A DNA stretch of 64,000 nt from DATCKG01 sp036562385 (GTDB lineage Bacteria > Bacillota > Sulfobacillia > Symbiobacteriales > Symbiobacteriaceae). The stretch spans positions 1 through 64,000 of the forward strand of contig DATCKG010000087.1 in assembly GCA_036562385.1 (NCBI GenBank). Reading direction: 5' to 3'. The position numbers and the translations under genes are program-made. Below are positions 25,049-33,773 of this stretch, piece by piece (the first letter of the stretch is position 1; each line of letters begins with the position of its first letter). The notes under the pieces were generated by a model. The model was not told the DNA's origin. It saw only the letters and a program-made list of their open reading frames with translations, and did no database searches.

Positions 25049-26185
25049 TCACAGGCCCGCCTGGAAAATCAGGACGCCTGGCTGGGACCGGACCTCCTTG
25101 ATCACAAAGGGATCCACAAGGTCGCCCAGATCGATGTCAAACCAGCCCTGCGCCAGCAGTTCCTCCGCCACCCTCTGGGGAACGACAAAATCCCGCACTT
25201 GCATGGTGGTGGGCCGGTACTGCACCACATTCGCTTCCACCAGCGCAAAACCGCCCCACACCCGCACGGGGACCCCGGCGTAGACTCCCTCCAGGCCGAC
25301 CTCCCCCGCCTGGATCCGGAATGTCATCCCAGCCAGTTCCCCGTGGGCCGCAATCAACCGGTTCAGGCTTTCCTCGGAAATGCGGACCACCGCGCCCGGG
25401 GGAAACAGGGTGACCTGTACGGTATCCGGCTCAAGACTCGCAACGTCCAGTTCCAGCAGCGAAGATCCCAGCGCCTCCAGGACCGGCATCGCGGCTGTGA
25501 ACCAGTCCTGCTCGATGCGGGCCAGGGCCGCCTCCACCACCGCCCGCCGGTCCTTCAGGCTGCTTAAGATCGCCTCTTTCTCGGCGATGGCCTGCACCAA
25601 CTCCCGTTCCCGTTCCACATGGGCTACCCGCACGGCAGCCCATTCTTCCTGCCGGGTCGCCAACAGCTGCTCTTCGGCAGCGGCCGTGGCTTTCAGTTCC
25701 CGCAGTTCCGCCAGCAGGGCGGCATCCCGCCGCATCAGCCAGATGACGGTCTCCAGACGGTCCAGAAAGTCGCTCAGGGAGTCGGCACCCAACAGCACCG
25801 CGAAGAAGGCGAAGCTGCCGTGCACCTGCACCCAGCGCAGCCGCCTTCCCAGACGGGTCTGTCCCTCGTCCTGCCGGGCCCGGATCTCCTGCAGGCGCTG
25901 CCGGATCGCGTCCATGTCCCGGGCCAAAAGAGCTCCCTGTTCATCGAGTTCGGCCAAAGCGGCCCGGGTCTGTTCCAACTGCCGGTTCAAGGCGAACAGA
26001 TCGGCCAGGGCAACCTGTTCCTGAGCGGTCAGTTCCGCCAGTTCGCTTTCGGCTGCGCCGGCGGATGCCGGGTTCCCGGTGCCGGATGGCGGCATCACCT
26101 CCATGCTCCCGGGCGCCGACCTCAGCGCCACCGCCGCCGCCAGGATCAGCCCCACCGCTGACAGCCAGGGCTGATGAGCCCGCAT
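25049..26185 (-). CDS. Exported coiled-coil protein with C-terminal lipid-binding-like domain
   Basis: A 378-residue protein. A signal peptide (about 1-24) is followed by a CwlO/PcsB-like coiled-coil (about 45-215) with GSFAFFAVLLGADSLSDFLDRLE in the middle, a motif region seen in CwlO-type hydrolase regulators. The C-terminal domain (about 220-378) lacks a peptidase motif and instead resembles LmeA/DUF2993-like domains (SEESLNRLIAAHGE, GVPVRVWGGFALVEANVVQYRP). It may be a cell-wall regulator fused to a lipid or membrane-associated domain. A TTGACA promoter lies about 105 bases upstream. Confidence 0.7.
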   Translation of the reverse strand: MRAHQPWLSAVGLILAAAVALRSAPGSMEVMPPSGTGNPASAGAAESELAELTAQEQVALADLFALNRQLEQTRAALAELDEQGALLARDMDAIRQRLQEIRARQDEGQTRLGRRLRWVQVHGSFAFFAVLLGADSLSDFLDRLETVIWLMRRDAALLAELRELKATAAAEEQLLATRQEEWAAVRVAHVERERELVQAIAEKEAILSSLKDRRAVVEAALARIEQDWFTAAMPVLEALGSSLLELDVASLEPDTVQVTLFPPGAVVRISEESLNRLIAAHGELAGMTFRIQAGEVGLEGVYAGVPVRVWGGFALVEANVVQYRPTTMQVRDFVVPQRVAEELLAQGWFDIDLGDLVDPFVIKEVRSQPGVLIFQAGL

Positions 26186-26296
26186 GGTTACCTCTCCCTT
26201 TCCGTAGGTGCGCGACTCTTTTCGACACGGCCGGACCGGAATCCTTTGGAACTGCCCCGTCGGGGCTGGCGGAGCCCACGGGGCGCGTGTACACTC

Positions 26297-26324
26297 ATAG
26301 TAGAGCGGTGAGGCCGCTTGTCAA
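26297..26324 (-). promoter_or_regulatory. Sigma-A promoter with spacer dyad for the coiled-coil protein
   Basis: Minus-strand TTGACA (26319-26324) and TACTAT (26297-26302) have 16-base spacing. The spacer holds an inverted repeat, AGCGG/CCGCT (26304-26308 and 26314-26318), which may be an operator. Confidence 0.6.
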
Positions 26325-26368
26325 AGCAGTTATCGTATTATTTTTATTCGTATGGAGAGAGATAAGCG

Positions 26369-27580
26369 TTGTATAAACTCATCATGCGTGTTGCAGCAAC
26401 GGCCGCGCTGTTCCTGCTGGCGGCAGGTTGCGTCAGTTCCCCGGCCATGACACCGCTTCCCGCACCCGGGCAGAAGGAACCTGCTGATCCGGAGCCCGAC
26501 CCCAACGGTTCCACTCCGGACCCCGGTACGGACGGTCCCTCCACCGATCCCTCCGCGAATCCCGGCGCCGATCCCGGTACCGATCCGGCGCCTGGAGCCC
26601 GACGGGAAATGCCCAATCCCCTGATTGGCATCCACCTGTCCGGATGGTACGCCGGTTCGCCGGACCTCCTGGAACCGCTACTGGACTGGGCCAAGAGTGC
26701 CGGCATCAACGCGGTGGTGCTGGATCTGAAGGCGGAGGACGGCAAGATCTCGTGGGAGTCCGACATCCCCCTGGCCAAGGAGATCGGCGCCAATGAAAGG
26801 AAGGTCTCCGATCTGCCAGGGCTGATTCAGTCCCTGCACGAGCGGGGATTCTGGGTGGCCGGCCGGATCGTGGTCATGAATGACCAGTACCTGTACCGGG
26901 GGCGCCCGGAGTGGGGAATTCCAGGATTTCCCGGTGGCGCCTACTCCTTCATGGATCCCATGAACGAAAATGTCTGGCGCTACAACCTGGACGTCGCCCT
27001 GGAGGCAGTGAAGGCCGGCATCGACGAAATCCAGTTTGATTACATCCGATACCCGGAAAAACTAGTGCCAGGATATAACGCCGACACTGGGCCCGAATAC
27101 CGAACCAGTGCCATCAACAACTTCCTGAGACAGGCCATGGCGGAACTGAAGCCGCTGGGGGTCGTGGTCTCCGCGGATGTCTTCGGCCTGACCACCTCGG
27201 TGGCCGAGGGGGATGACATGGAGATCGGCCAGGACTACCGGCAGATCGCGGAGATTGTGGACTACATCTGCCCCATGATCTATCCCTCCCACTACGCCCC
27301 GTACACCTACGGCCTGCCCAACCCGGATGCCGCCCCCTATGAGACCGTTAAGGAATCGATGAGCCGGGCCCTGGCCCGTACGCCTGGCATCCCGCTGGAA
27401 AAACACCGTCCCTGGATCCAGGACTTCACCTACCCCGCCCCCGGTGCGGTTCCCTACGGTCCCGACGAAGTGCTGGCCCAGATCCGGGCGCTGAAGGAAC
27501 TGGGGATCAACTCCTTCATGCTCTGGGACCCCAGCAACAAGTACACCCGCGGCCTGAACTACGCGGAACTGGCCCAGTGA
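26369..27580 (+). CDS. DUF4015 putative glycoside hydrolase lipoprotein
   Basis: A 403-residue lipoprotein. The signal peptide ends in the lipobox LAAGC (Cys about 21), then a Pro/Asp/Gly linker (about 35-78), then a TIM-barrel-like domain with IGIHLSGWYAG, INAVVLDLKAEDG, IDEIQFDYIRYP, VVVSADVFGLT and YICPMIYPSHYAP. These are DUF4015 motifs, with acidic residues at strand ends as in glycosidases. The carbohydrate target is unknown. The TTG start follows GGAGAGATAAGCG. It probably shares a transcript with the next gene. Confidence 0.82.
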   Translation: MYKLIMRVAATAALFLLAAGCVSSPAMTPLPAPGQKEPADPEPDPNGSTPDPGTDGPSTDPSANPGADPGTDPAPGARREMPNPLIGIHLSGWYAGSPDLLEPLLDWAKSAGINAVVLDLKAEDGKISWESDIPLAKEIGANERKVSDLPGLIQSLHERGFWVAGRIVVMNDQYLYRGRPEWGIPGFPGGAYSFMDPMNENVWRYNLDVALEAVKAGIDEIQFDYIRYPEKLVPGYNADTGPEYRTSAINNFLRQAMAELKPLGVVVSADVFGLTTSVAEGDDMEIGQDYRQIAEIVDYICPMIYPSHYAPYTYGLPNPDAAPYETVKESMSRALARTPGIPLEKHRPWIQDFTYPAPGAVPYGPDEVLAQIRALKELGINSFMLWDPSNKYTRGLNYAELAQ

Positions 27581-27602
27581 ACCCCACGGAGGCGATGGGT
27601 GC

Positions 27603-28280
27603 GTGTTTACACTGCAGTTGGATCCGGATCTGACCGAAACCATTCCCGGACTGCGACTTGGGGGGCTGCTCTTCACGGATGTGCGGAGCGGCCCCTCTCC
27701 GCAGGAACTGCTCTCCCAGATGGAGGAAGCCGCCCGGCAGGCGGCCCGGGAGATTCGCCTGGAAGAGGTGGCCAGCCTCCCCGGACCTGCGGGCTGGCGC
27801 CGGGTACTGCGGAGACTGGGCACCGATCCCACCCGCTACCGGGTTTCCTCCGAACGCCTGCTTCGCCGGGTGATCAAGGGAGACAAGCTTCCTGAGATCA
27901 ACGTGCTGGCGGACCTGTGCAACCTCTGGTCCCTGAAATCCACCCTGCCGGCAGGGCTGTATGACGCGGACCGGCTGGCCGGCAGCGTCCTGACCCTGGG
28001 CGTGGGACGGAGCGGGGAGGCCTACTACACCCTGGCCCACTCCGAGATGCAGACGGAAGGGAAGGTGGTGCTCCGGGACGCCGAGGGACCCTGCGGATCG
28101 CCCATTACCGACTCCATGCGCACCGGTACAGACGAATCAACCCGGCGGTGCTTGCTGGTGATCTACGCACCGCCGGGTTATCCCAGAGACGAACTGGAAC
28201 GGCATATGGATGTGGCTGCAGACTGGTACACCCGTTACGCGGGTGGCCACTTGCAGCAGCGCCTGATCGTGGAGGGCTGA
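27603..28280 (+). CDS. B3/B4 domain protein (PheT-related)
   Basis: A 225-residue protein equivalent to the B3/B4 tRNA-binding/editing-like domain of PheRS beta (RRVLRRLGTDPTRYRVSSERLLRRV, INVLADLCNLWSLKSTLP). Stand-alone versions occur widely in Firmicutes; the role is thought to involve tRNA or aminoacyl-tRNA quality control but is unproven. The ATG lies 22 bases after the DUF4015 gene. Confidence 0.82.
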   Translation: MFTLQLDPDLTETIPGLRLGGLLFTDVRSGPSPQELLSQMEEAARQAAREIRLEEVASLPGPAGWRRVLRRLGTDPTRYRVSSERLLRRVIKGDKLPEINVLADLCNLWSLKSTLPAGLYDADRLAGSVLTLGVGRSGEAYYTLAHSEMQTEGKVVLRDAEGPCGSPITDSMRTGTDESTRRCLLVIYAPPGYPRDELERHMDVAADWYTRYAGGHLQQRLIVEG

Positions 28281-28304
28281 ACAGGCCCTCCCTTCTTTGT
28301 TTGT

Positions 28305-29114
28305 TTACTCGAGGCGCCGGATCCGCTTCCACAGCAGCACCAGCAGCAGGATCGCCGCCGCCGTCAGGACCACCGTACCGCCGGGGGCGATGTTGAGGTA
28401 ATACGCGGCGGTGAGGCCCATCAGGACCGAGAGAACTCCCACGGCCACAGAGATGAGCAGGGCGCCCCGGAAAGACCGGGCCAGCTGCAGACCCGCGGCC
28501 ACCGGGATCACCATCAGGCCGGAGACCAGCAGCACCCCCACCACGCTCATGGCCATGGCCACGCTCATGGCCGTCAGCACCATGAAGACGCAGTTGATCA
28601 TTGGCACCGGCAGCCCGCTGATCCGGGCATGTTCCTCGTCGAAGGTGATGCTGAACAGCTCCTTGTGGAGCAGGAGCAGCACCGCCAGCACCAGGCTGCC
28701 CAGGGTGCCCACCATGATCAGGTTCTCCCGGGTGACGGTGACGATGGAACCGAACAGGTAGCTTAGCACCTGGCTGCCGGGCTGGTCGGACAGGGAAAGC
28801 AGCAGGACGGCCAGACCCAAAGACGCAGGCGCCATCACGGCCAGGGCCAGTTCGCTGTAGCGGGCATAGCGGCGGCGCAGCCAGTCAATGCCCAGCGATA
28901 CCAGCACGGAAAAGGCCAGGCCGCCCAACAAGGGCTGGGTCCGCAGCATGCTGCCTGCGGCAACTCCCGCCAGGGACACGTGGGCCAGCGTGTCGCTGTA
29001 CTGGCCCAGATGACGGAGCACCAGGAACAGGCCGATGGCAGGGCCGATCACCGCCACCATCAGGCCAGCCAGCAGCGCCCGCTGCATAAAGGCATAGGAC
29101 AACATTTCCAGCAT
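28305..29114 (-). CDS. znuB: Zinc ABC transporter permease
   Basis: A 269-residue ABC-3 family permease with about 8 hydrophobic segments (MLEMLSYAFMQRALLAGL start; HVSLAGVAAGSML; FDEEHARISGLP). It forms the membrane channel for Zn2+ (or Mn2+) import with ZnuA and ZnuC. An ATG start follows GGAGGG. It is the last gene of zur-znuA-znuC-znuB. Confidence 0.9.
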   Translation of the reverse strand: MLEMLSYAFMQRALLAGLMVAVIGPAIGLFLVLRHLGQYSDTLAHVSLAGVAAGSMLRTQPLLGGLAFSVLVSLGIDWLRRRYARYSELALAVMAPASLGLAVLLLSLSDQPGSQVLSYLFGSIVTVTRENLIMVGTLGSLVLAVLLLLHKELFSITFDEEHARISGLPVPMINCVFMVLTAMSVAMAMSVVGVLLVSGLMVIPVAAGLQLARSFRGALLISVAVGVLSVLMGLTAAYYLNIAPGGTVVLTAAAILLLVLLWKRIRRLE

Positions 29115-29141
29115 GGGAACCCTCCAGGGATGGGTGTGACG

Positions 29142-29909
29142 TCAGGATCCCGGGTGATGATGATGATGCTGAATGGACCACACAGGGCGGCCGTACAGCT
29201 CGCAGATCTGCTCCTCTGATCCGAAGTTCTCCGGGGAACCGTGGAAATAGAGCCGGCGGTTGAGGCAGGCCAGGGCCGTCACCTCCCGGGCCACCGCGCC
29301 GAGATCGTGGGAGACCAGGATCACCGTGAGGTTCATCTGCTCCCGCAGGTCACGAATCAGCCGGTAAAACTGTTCCTCGGCTTGGGCATCCACCCCCACG
29401 GTGGGTTCGTCCAGGATCAGCAATTCCGGCCGGTTGACCAGGGCCCTGGCGATGAAGACCCGCTGCTGCTGGCCCCCGGAGAGCCGCCCAATCAGCCGGT
29501 CCTTGAGCGAAAGCATGCCCACTCGCTCCAGCGCCTCCCGCACCGCCCGCCGGTCCTCCATGGTGTAGGGCCGAAACAGGCCGCGCCGGGAGATGCGGCC
29601 GGTGAGGACCACTTCCTCCACCGTCGCCGGAAAACTGGAATTGAAGGAGGCCGCTTTCTGCGCGACGTAGCCGATCCGCCACCACTGCCGGAAGCTGGAC
29701 CGGGGAACGCCGAACAACTCAATCCGCCCGTTCCCCACGGGGTCCAGCAGCCCGAGGATCAGCTTCAGCAGGGTGGTCTTGCCGGAACCGTTGGGGCCGA
29801 TGAGGCCGAGGTACTCGCCCCGGTGGACCTCCAGATTGACCCTGTCCAGCACCAGGTCGCTGCCATACCCGAAACTGACATCCTGCACGCGAACCAGAGG
29901 GGGTGTCAT
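29142..29909 (-). CDS. znuC: Zinc ABC transporter ATP-binding protein
   Basis: A 255-residue ATPase with Walker A GPNGSGKTT, signature LSGGQQQR, Walker B LLILDEPTVGVD and the H-loop ILVSHDL. The C-terminus ends in a histidine cluster (QHHHHHPGS), a possible metal sensor or sink. The ATG at 29909 overlaps the znuA stop (ATGA); a GTG at 29924 is an alternative. Confidence 0.93.
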   Translation of the reverse strand: MTPPLVRVQDVSFGYGSDLVLDRVNLEVHRGEYLGLIGPNGSGKTTLLKLILGLLDPVGNGRIELFGVPRSSFRQWWRIGYVAQKAASFNSSFPATVEEVVLTGRISRRGLFRPYTMEDRRAVREALERVGMLSLKDRLIGRLSGGQQQRVFIARALVNRPELLILDEPTVGVDAQAEEQFYRLIRDLREQMNLTVILVSHDLGAVAREVTALACLNRRLYFHGSPENFGSEEQICELYGRPVWSIQHHHHHPGS

Positions 29910-30832
29910 CTCGATTCGCCACACTCCAGTGCCTGTCGCAGACCGGCGAGGTTCGCCCGCATGATCGAGAAGTAATCCTCACCGGCTGCGATCTGTTCGT
30001 CCGTCAGCCCCTCGAAGGGGTTCAGTTCCAACGTCCCGGCCCCGATCTCCCTGGCCAGCATGCTGGCGGCCTGGTCACCGGTCATGGTTTCGTAGAAGAC
30101 GTACCGGATCCCCAGTTGCCGGGCCTCGGCGACCGCCTGAGCCACATCCCTGGGCGCCGGTTCCGCCTCAGGGGAAAGTCCCATGATGGCATGCTGGGTC
30201 AGGCCGTAGCGCCGGGCCAGGTAACCGAAGGCCGCATGGGTGGTAAAGAAGTCCCGCAGGCGGCAGGCGGCAAGCCCCTGCTCAAACTCCTGATGCAGGT
30301 CCTTCAGCCGGGCGATGTACTGGTCCGCATTGGCCCGGTAGACCTCCTCATGGGCCGGATCGGCCTGAATCAGGCCATCACGGATCGCCTCCACCAACCG
30401 GACCGCGGTCAGCGGATCCAGCCAGACATGGGGATCCCACTGGTGCTCGTCATCCCCCTGAATCAGATCCAGCCCCCGGCTGGCCTCCACCACCACCAGG
30501 TCCGGATTGTCCAGGCTGCTGAGCGTCCTGGACACCCAGTGCTCCAACCCGGCCCCGTTGTAGATAAAGACCCGGGCTTCATTCAGCCGGCGGATATCCC
30601 CGGGCGAGGGCTCCCAGTCGTGGGGCTCCGTGCCCGGCGGAATCAGATTCACCACCTCCGCCTGGTCACCGCCCACTGCCCGGGCAAACTCATACAGCGG
30701 ATAGACACTGGTCACCACCGTCGGCCGGCCGTCCCCGTCCCCTCCTGCGACCGGCTGTGTGACACCGCTTCCGCATCCGGCCAGGACAACTGCGGCTGCC
30801 ACGGCAGCCAGCCATTTCCCCACACTCTTCAT
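29906..30832 (-). CDS. znuA: Zinc-binding lipoprotein, ABC substrate-binding protein
   Basis: A 308-residue lipoprotein with lipobox LAGC (Cys about 20). Metal ligands are suggested by PHDWEPSP, DPHVWLDP, THAAFGYL and the final acidic/Glu region. It lacks the long His/Asp-rich loop of Gram-negative ZnuA and has only a short EHQWD segment. It delivers Zn2+ (possibly Mn2+) to ZnuBC. The ATG at 30832 has GGGGAGG 8 bases upstream. Confidence 0.9.
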   Translation of the reverse strand: MKSVGKWLAAVAAAVVLAGCGSGVTQPVAGGDGDGRPTVVTSVYPLYEFARAVGGDQAEVVNLIPPGTEPHDWEPSPGDIRRLNEARVFIYNGAGLEHWVSRTLSSLDNPDLVVVEASRGLDLIQGDDEHQWDPHVWLDPLTAVRLVEAIRDGLIQADPAHEEVYRANADQYIARLKDLHQEFEQGLAACRLRDFFTTHAAFGYLARRYGLTQHAIMGLSPEAEPAPRDVAQAVAEARQLGIRYVFYETMTGDQAASMLAREIGAGTLELNPFEGLTDEQIAAGEDYFSIMRANLAGLRQALECGESR

Positions 30833-30861
30833 CCGAAAAACCTCCCCATCTACCGTGTCGG

Positions 30862-30913
30862 TGACATCACGGCAAAGCCATCGCAATGCTGCCCTGCGGA
30901 CAGCAAGATGTCA
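30862..30913 (-). promoter_or_regulatory. Nested inverted repeats in the zur-znuA gap
   Basis: TGACATC/GATGTCA arms (30862-30868 and 30907-30913) enclose a 7-bp hairpin (30889-30895 with 30899-30905). A minus-strand TTGACA overlaps the 5' arm. It could be an operator, a second promoter or an mRNA element. It does not match the Bacillus Zur box. Confidence 0.4.
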
Positions 30914-30926
30914 AGTAGTTTTTTTC

Positions 30927-31379
30927 TTATTTGTGTCGTTCGCGGCCACCGCTCTGGTGGCTGCTGCACTCGGCGCAGTAGCCAAACAGCTCGATCCGGT
31001 GGCTGGCAATCTCAAACCCGTGCTCGGTACGGGCCAAGGTCTCCAGTTCCTTGATGGGGCAGTGCCGCAGGGGAATCTCCCGGCCGCACTCCAGGCAGAT
31101 CATGCCGTGCTGATGCATCTGCCGGTTCAGGGAGTACTCGGCCAGCTTTCCCGGCAGTTTCACCTCATCCACGATGCCCAGTCGGACCAGCAGTCGGAGG
31201 TTGCGGTACACCGTATCGAGACCCAGATCCGGATAGACAGCCCGGATCTTCCGGCAGAGGGCGTCCGCAGTAAGGGGCTGGTATCCCGCCGTCAACAGGG
31301 CTTCGATCAGCATCCGCCTTTGCGGGGTGGCCTTACACCCCATCTCCCGCAGATGCTGCAGAATCTCCTCCACCGTCAT
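30927..31379 (-). CDS. Fur-family metalloregulator (probably Zur)
   Basis: A 150-residue Fur-family repressor. The winged helix covers about 1-80 (CKATPQRRMLIEALLTAG, LGLDTVYRNLRLL). Two CxxC pairs in ICLECG and YCAECS form a structural zinc site, and HQHGM carries regulatory ligands. Its position upstream of znuACB favours Zur, though PerR/MntR-like sensing cannot be excluded. It has a clear sigma-A promoter (31419-31447). Confidence 0.88.
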   Translation of the reverse strand: MTVEEILQHLREMGCKATPQRRMLIEALLTAGYQPLTADALCRKIRAVYPDLGLDTVYRNLRLLVRLGIVDEVKLPGKLAEYSLNRQMHQHGMICLECGREIPLRHCPIKELETLARTEHGFEIASHRIELFGYCAECSSHQSGGRERHK

Positions 31380-31418
31380 GCCGCCGCCTCCGTTCTACCT
31401 GAGAAAATTACTATCTGG

Positions 31419-31447
31419 ATTCTACCTTCCGCTGACCCGTGTGTCAA
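31419..31447 (-). promoter_or_regulatory. Sigma-A promoter of zur-znuACB
   Basis: Minus-strand TTGACA (31442-31447), a 17-base spacer and TAGAAT (31419-31424), a near-consensus promoter 40 bases upstream of the regulator start. Confidence 0.8.
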
Positions 31448-31480
31448 CGGGCCGTCCTTGCCACAGGCCGAACAGCCGTG

Positions 31481-31537
31481 CGAAAAGAAAAGGCCTCCTG
31501 ACACGCGGGGAGGAATCCGCACCACCGCATCAGGAGG
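31481..31537 (-). terminator. Terminator after tandem-PspC gene
   Basis: On the minus strand, CCTCCTGA / TCAGGAGG (31530-31537 with 31494-31501) is followed by CCTTTTCTTTT. It separates the PspC gene from the zur promoter. Confidence 0.75.
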
Positions 31538-31598
31538 GTACAGAGACATCATCCGGTCCGGGTCCGAACCGGTGCGATCAGGGTCGCGAAACCAGTAC

Positions 31599-32027
31599 CT
31601 AGTTGGAGGCCGGATCCGGCATCACAATCGCCAGAACGATATACGCGAACACGCTGAAGCCGAAGGAGAGGAACACCACCAGTGCATACAGCAGCCGTAC
31701 CAGGGTGGGATCCGCGTTGAGATACTCCGCAATACCGCCGCAGACGCCGCATAAAATCCGGTCCCGGGACTTGCGGAGGCGCCGGGGTCTGTCCGTGCTG
31801 CCTGTCTCCCCGGAACCGGGAGTGATGTCCACATAGTCAGGCTCCGGCTGGTCAGCATCCGGGATCACAATGGCAAGGACCAGGTAGGCCAGGATGGCCG
31901 GGGGCACCAGAACACATGCAATCGTCCAGATGGCCCGGACGACGGTCTTGTCGATGTTCCAGTACTCGGCCATGCCACCAGCCACGCCCAGCAGCCACCG
32001 GTCTCGGGACCGGGTCAGTTTCCGCAT
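31599..32027 (-). CDS. Tandem PspC-domain membrane protein
   Basis: A 142-residue protein containing two PspC domains in a row (RKLTRSRDRWLLGVAGGMAEY and RRLRKSRDRILCGVCGGIAEY), each with one membrane helix ending in VLAIVIPD or VLAIVMPD. PspC proteins take part in envelope stress or toxin-antitoxin-like sensing. Tandem duplication of the domain is notable. The ATG at 32027 has AAGGAGG 8 bases upstream. Confidence 0.85.
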   Translation of the reverse strand: MRKLTRSRDRWLLGVAGGMAEYWNIDKTVVRAIWTIACVLVPPAILAYLVLAIVIPDADQPEPDYVDITPGSGETGSTDRPRRLRKSRDRILCGVCGGIAEYLNADPTLVRLLYALVVFLSFGFSVFAYIVLAIVMPDPASN

Positions 32028-32104
32028 CCGACGATCCTCCTTACTCCATGCTTTCTTCATCCATTAGACGGTAAAGTGCCGCGTAACCCTTCACAGCATA
32101 AGGA

Positions 32105-32127
32105 GAGGCCGGCCTGTGGCCGGCCTC
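32105..32127 (-). terminator. Hairpin after LCP gene
   Basis: A 10-bp stem (32105-32114 with 32118-32127) has a 3-base loop and only a weak U-tract on the minus strand. Confidence 0.6.
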
Positions 32128-32134
32128 CATCTCG

Positions 32135-33595
32135 CTACTGGACCAGATCCCTGCCGAGAATCACCTCGATGCCCGCCGGATTCCCTGGGTCTGGCACCGA
32201 CACCACCAGGAGGGTAGGAATCACGCCCTGAAGCCCGGCCGCCTGCCCTCCGTGATCCAGGGCCACCGACGTGGAGAGAACCTGCGGGGACGTGGAAACC
32301 CCCACCACTTGGTAGCCGGCGTTGTTGATCAAGGCGACGTAGGCGTCGGCCAGATTCTGACCGGAGGCATCCACGAGGTGAACGGTCCGGGGCGCCGGAT
32401 GGGTGCCGATGTCCGTGCCATCGTCGGATTCGTCCCCGTCCCCATCCCCACCGCCGGCGCCTTCATCCGGCCCGCTGTCCCCGGCATTGCCGGCACCATC
32501 GCCGGTGCCGGGTTTCTCCGTTCCCGGCCCGTCGCCGGTGCCATCCGGGCTCGCGTTCTGCCCGTCGGCGGGCTGCTGTTCCTCCGGCTGCGTCGCGTGG
32601 GCGGCGGCGATGGCCTTCTCCAGAGCCTCTTCGTAGGCCAGCTGATCAGCCCGGGCCTTGGCCACGAATTCCTCAGGCGGATCGACGCCCACCAGGAGCC
32701 GGTATGCCATGATCCGCGCCTCCACCAGGTCGCTGATCTGGTAAGAGATCCCGCCGATGTCCTGGGCCGTTCCGGGGAGGACGCCCATGACCAAATTGCT
32801 GGAGAGGACGTTCTTGGCCCCCTTGGCCAATTTCAGCATCTCGGACAGCGACATGTCGGTGTCCACCGCATCCACCAGGGCGGTGACCAGCCCAGGAAGC
32901 TGGGGGATCACCGAAGGCTGGGATGCCTTTTGAATGATCGCCCTGATCACCTGCTGCTGGCGGCGGATCCGACCCAGGTCACCCTCCTCGTCCATGCGGA
33001 AGCGGGCATACTTCAGAGCCGTCTCGCCGTCCATGACCTGGGGCCCCGGCTGGATATCGATGACCAGCCCGTCGGGGCCCATGCTGGTATCGAAGGGATC
33101 GACGTACAACATCCGCTTCTCCGCGTTGATCTCGATCCCGCCGAGCGCATCGATCACCCGTTGAAAGCCCTGGAACGAGAACGAGACGTAGTGATCGATG
33201 GGAATGCCCAACAGCTGCTCCACGGTGGCAACGGCCAATTCCTCCCCACCGTAGGCGTAGCTGTGGTTCAGCTTGTCATAGCCGTACCCAGGAATCTGCA
33301 CCCAGGTATCCCGGGGCAGGGACAGCAAGGCCAGCCGGCGGTCCTGGGGCGAATAGGACACGACGATCATGGAGTCGGAACGGCCCACGTCGTCGGGCCG
33401 CTTATCCACGCCCATCACCAGGACGGTCATCCGCTCGCCGGGCAGCGGCGTCAGATCAGCGACACCGCTGTCCCGCGGCGAACGCTTGGAGGCAAAGGGG
33501 CGGAAGAAGACCAGACCGGCGGAAACAGCAACCACCAGGAAGAGGCTGAGCAGAATCCAAAGTCCGTATCGGCGACGGCCGTACCGTCTTCTCAC
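32135..33595 (-). CDS. LytR-CpsA-Psr family cell-wall polymer ligase with LytR_C domain
   Basis: A 486-residue membrane-anchored enzyme (one N-terminal helix, about 12-34) that transfers phosphate-linked glycopolymers onto peptidoglycan. The LCP domain has MGVDKRPDDVGRSDSMIVVS, SLPRDTWVQIPGYGYDKLNHSYAYGG and ALKYARFRMDEEGDLGRIRRQQ with the expected Asp/Arg pairs. A low-complexity Gly/Asp/Thr/Pro linker precedes a C-terminal LytR_C domain. The GTG at 33595 follows AAAGGAGG. Confidence 0.9.
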   Translation of the reverse strand: MRRRYGRRRYGLWILLSLFLVVAVSAGLVFFRPFASKRSPRDSGVADLTPLPGERMTVLVMGVDKRPDDVGRSDSMIVVSYSPQDRRLALLSLPRDTWVQIPGYGYDKLNHSYAYGGEELAVATVEQLLGIPIDHYVSFSFQGFQRVIDALGGIEINAEKRMLYVDPFDTSMGPDGLVIDIQPGPQVMDGETALKYARFRMDEEGDLGRIRRQQQVIRAIIQKASQPSVIPQLPGLVTALVDAVDTDMSLSEMLKLAKGAKNVLSSNLVMGVLPGTAQDIGGISYQISDLVEARIMAYRLLVGVDPPEEFVAKARADQLAYEEALEKAIAAAHATQPEEQQPADGQNASPDGTGDGPGTEKPGTGDGAGNAGDSGPDEGAGGGDGDGDESDDGTDIGTHPAPRTVHLVDASGQNLADAYVALINNAGYQVVGVSTSPQVLSTSVALDHGGQAAGLQGVIPTLLVVSVPDPGNPAGIEVILGRDLVQ

Positions 33596-33660
33596 CCCAC
33601 CCCCTCCTTTCCAAAATTCATCGAACTGTACGACTGAGGTGGAAGGAAATTGCACTGTAA

Positions 33661-33688
33661 AGCATAGCACGTGTGGACGAATCGGCAA
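33661..33688 (-). promoter_or_regulatory. Candidate promoter for LCP gene
   Basis: Minus-strand TTGCCG (33683-33688) and TATGCT (33661-33666) with 16-base spacing, about 65 bases upstream of the LCP start. Confidence 0.4.
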
Positions 33689-33773
33689 AGGGATTCTGTT
33701 ACCAGGGGCGGAGGGATCCTGAAATAATCATTTGTTGGACGCTGCATCCACGGCCGGGGTTCCGCGCCGGTTT

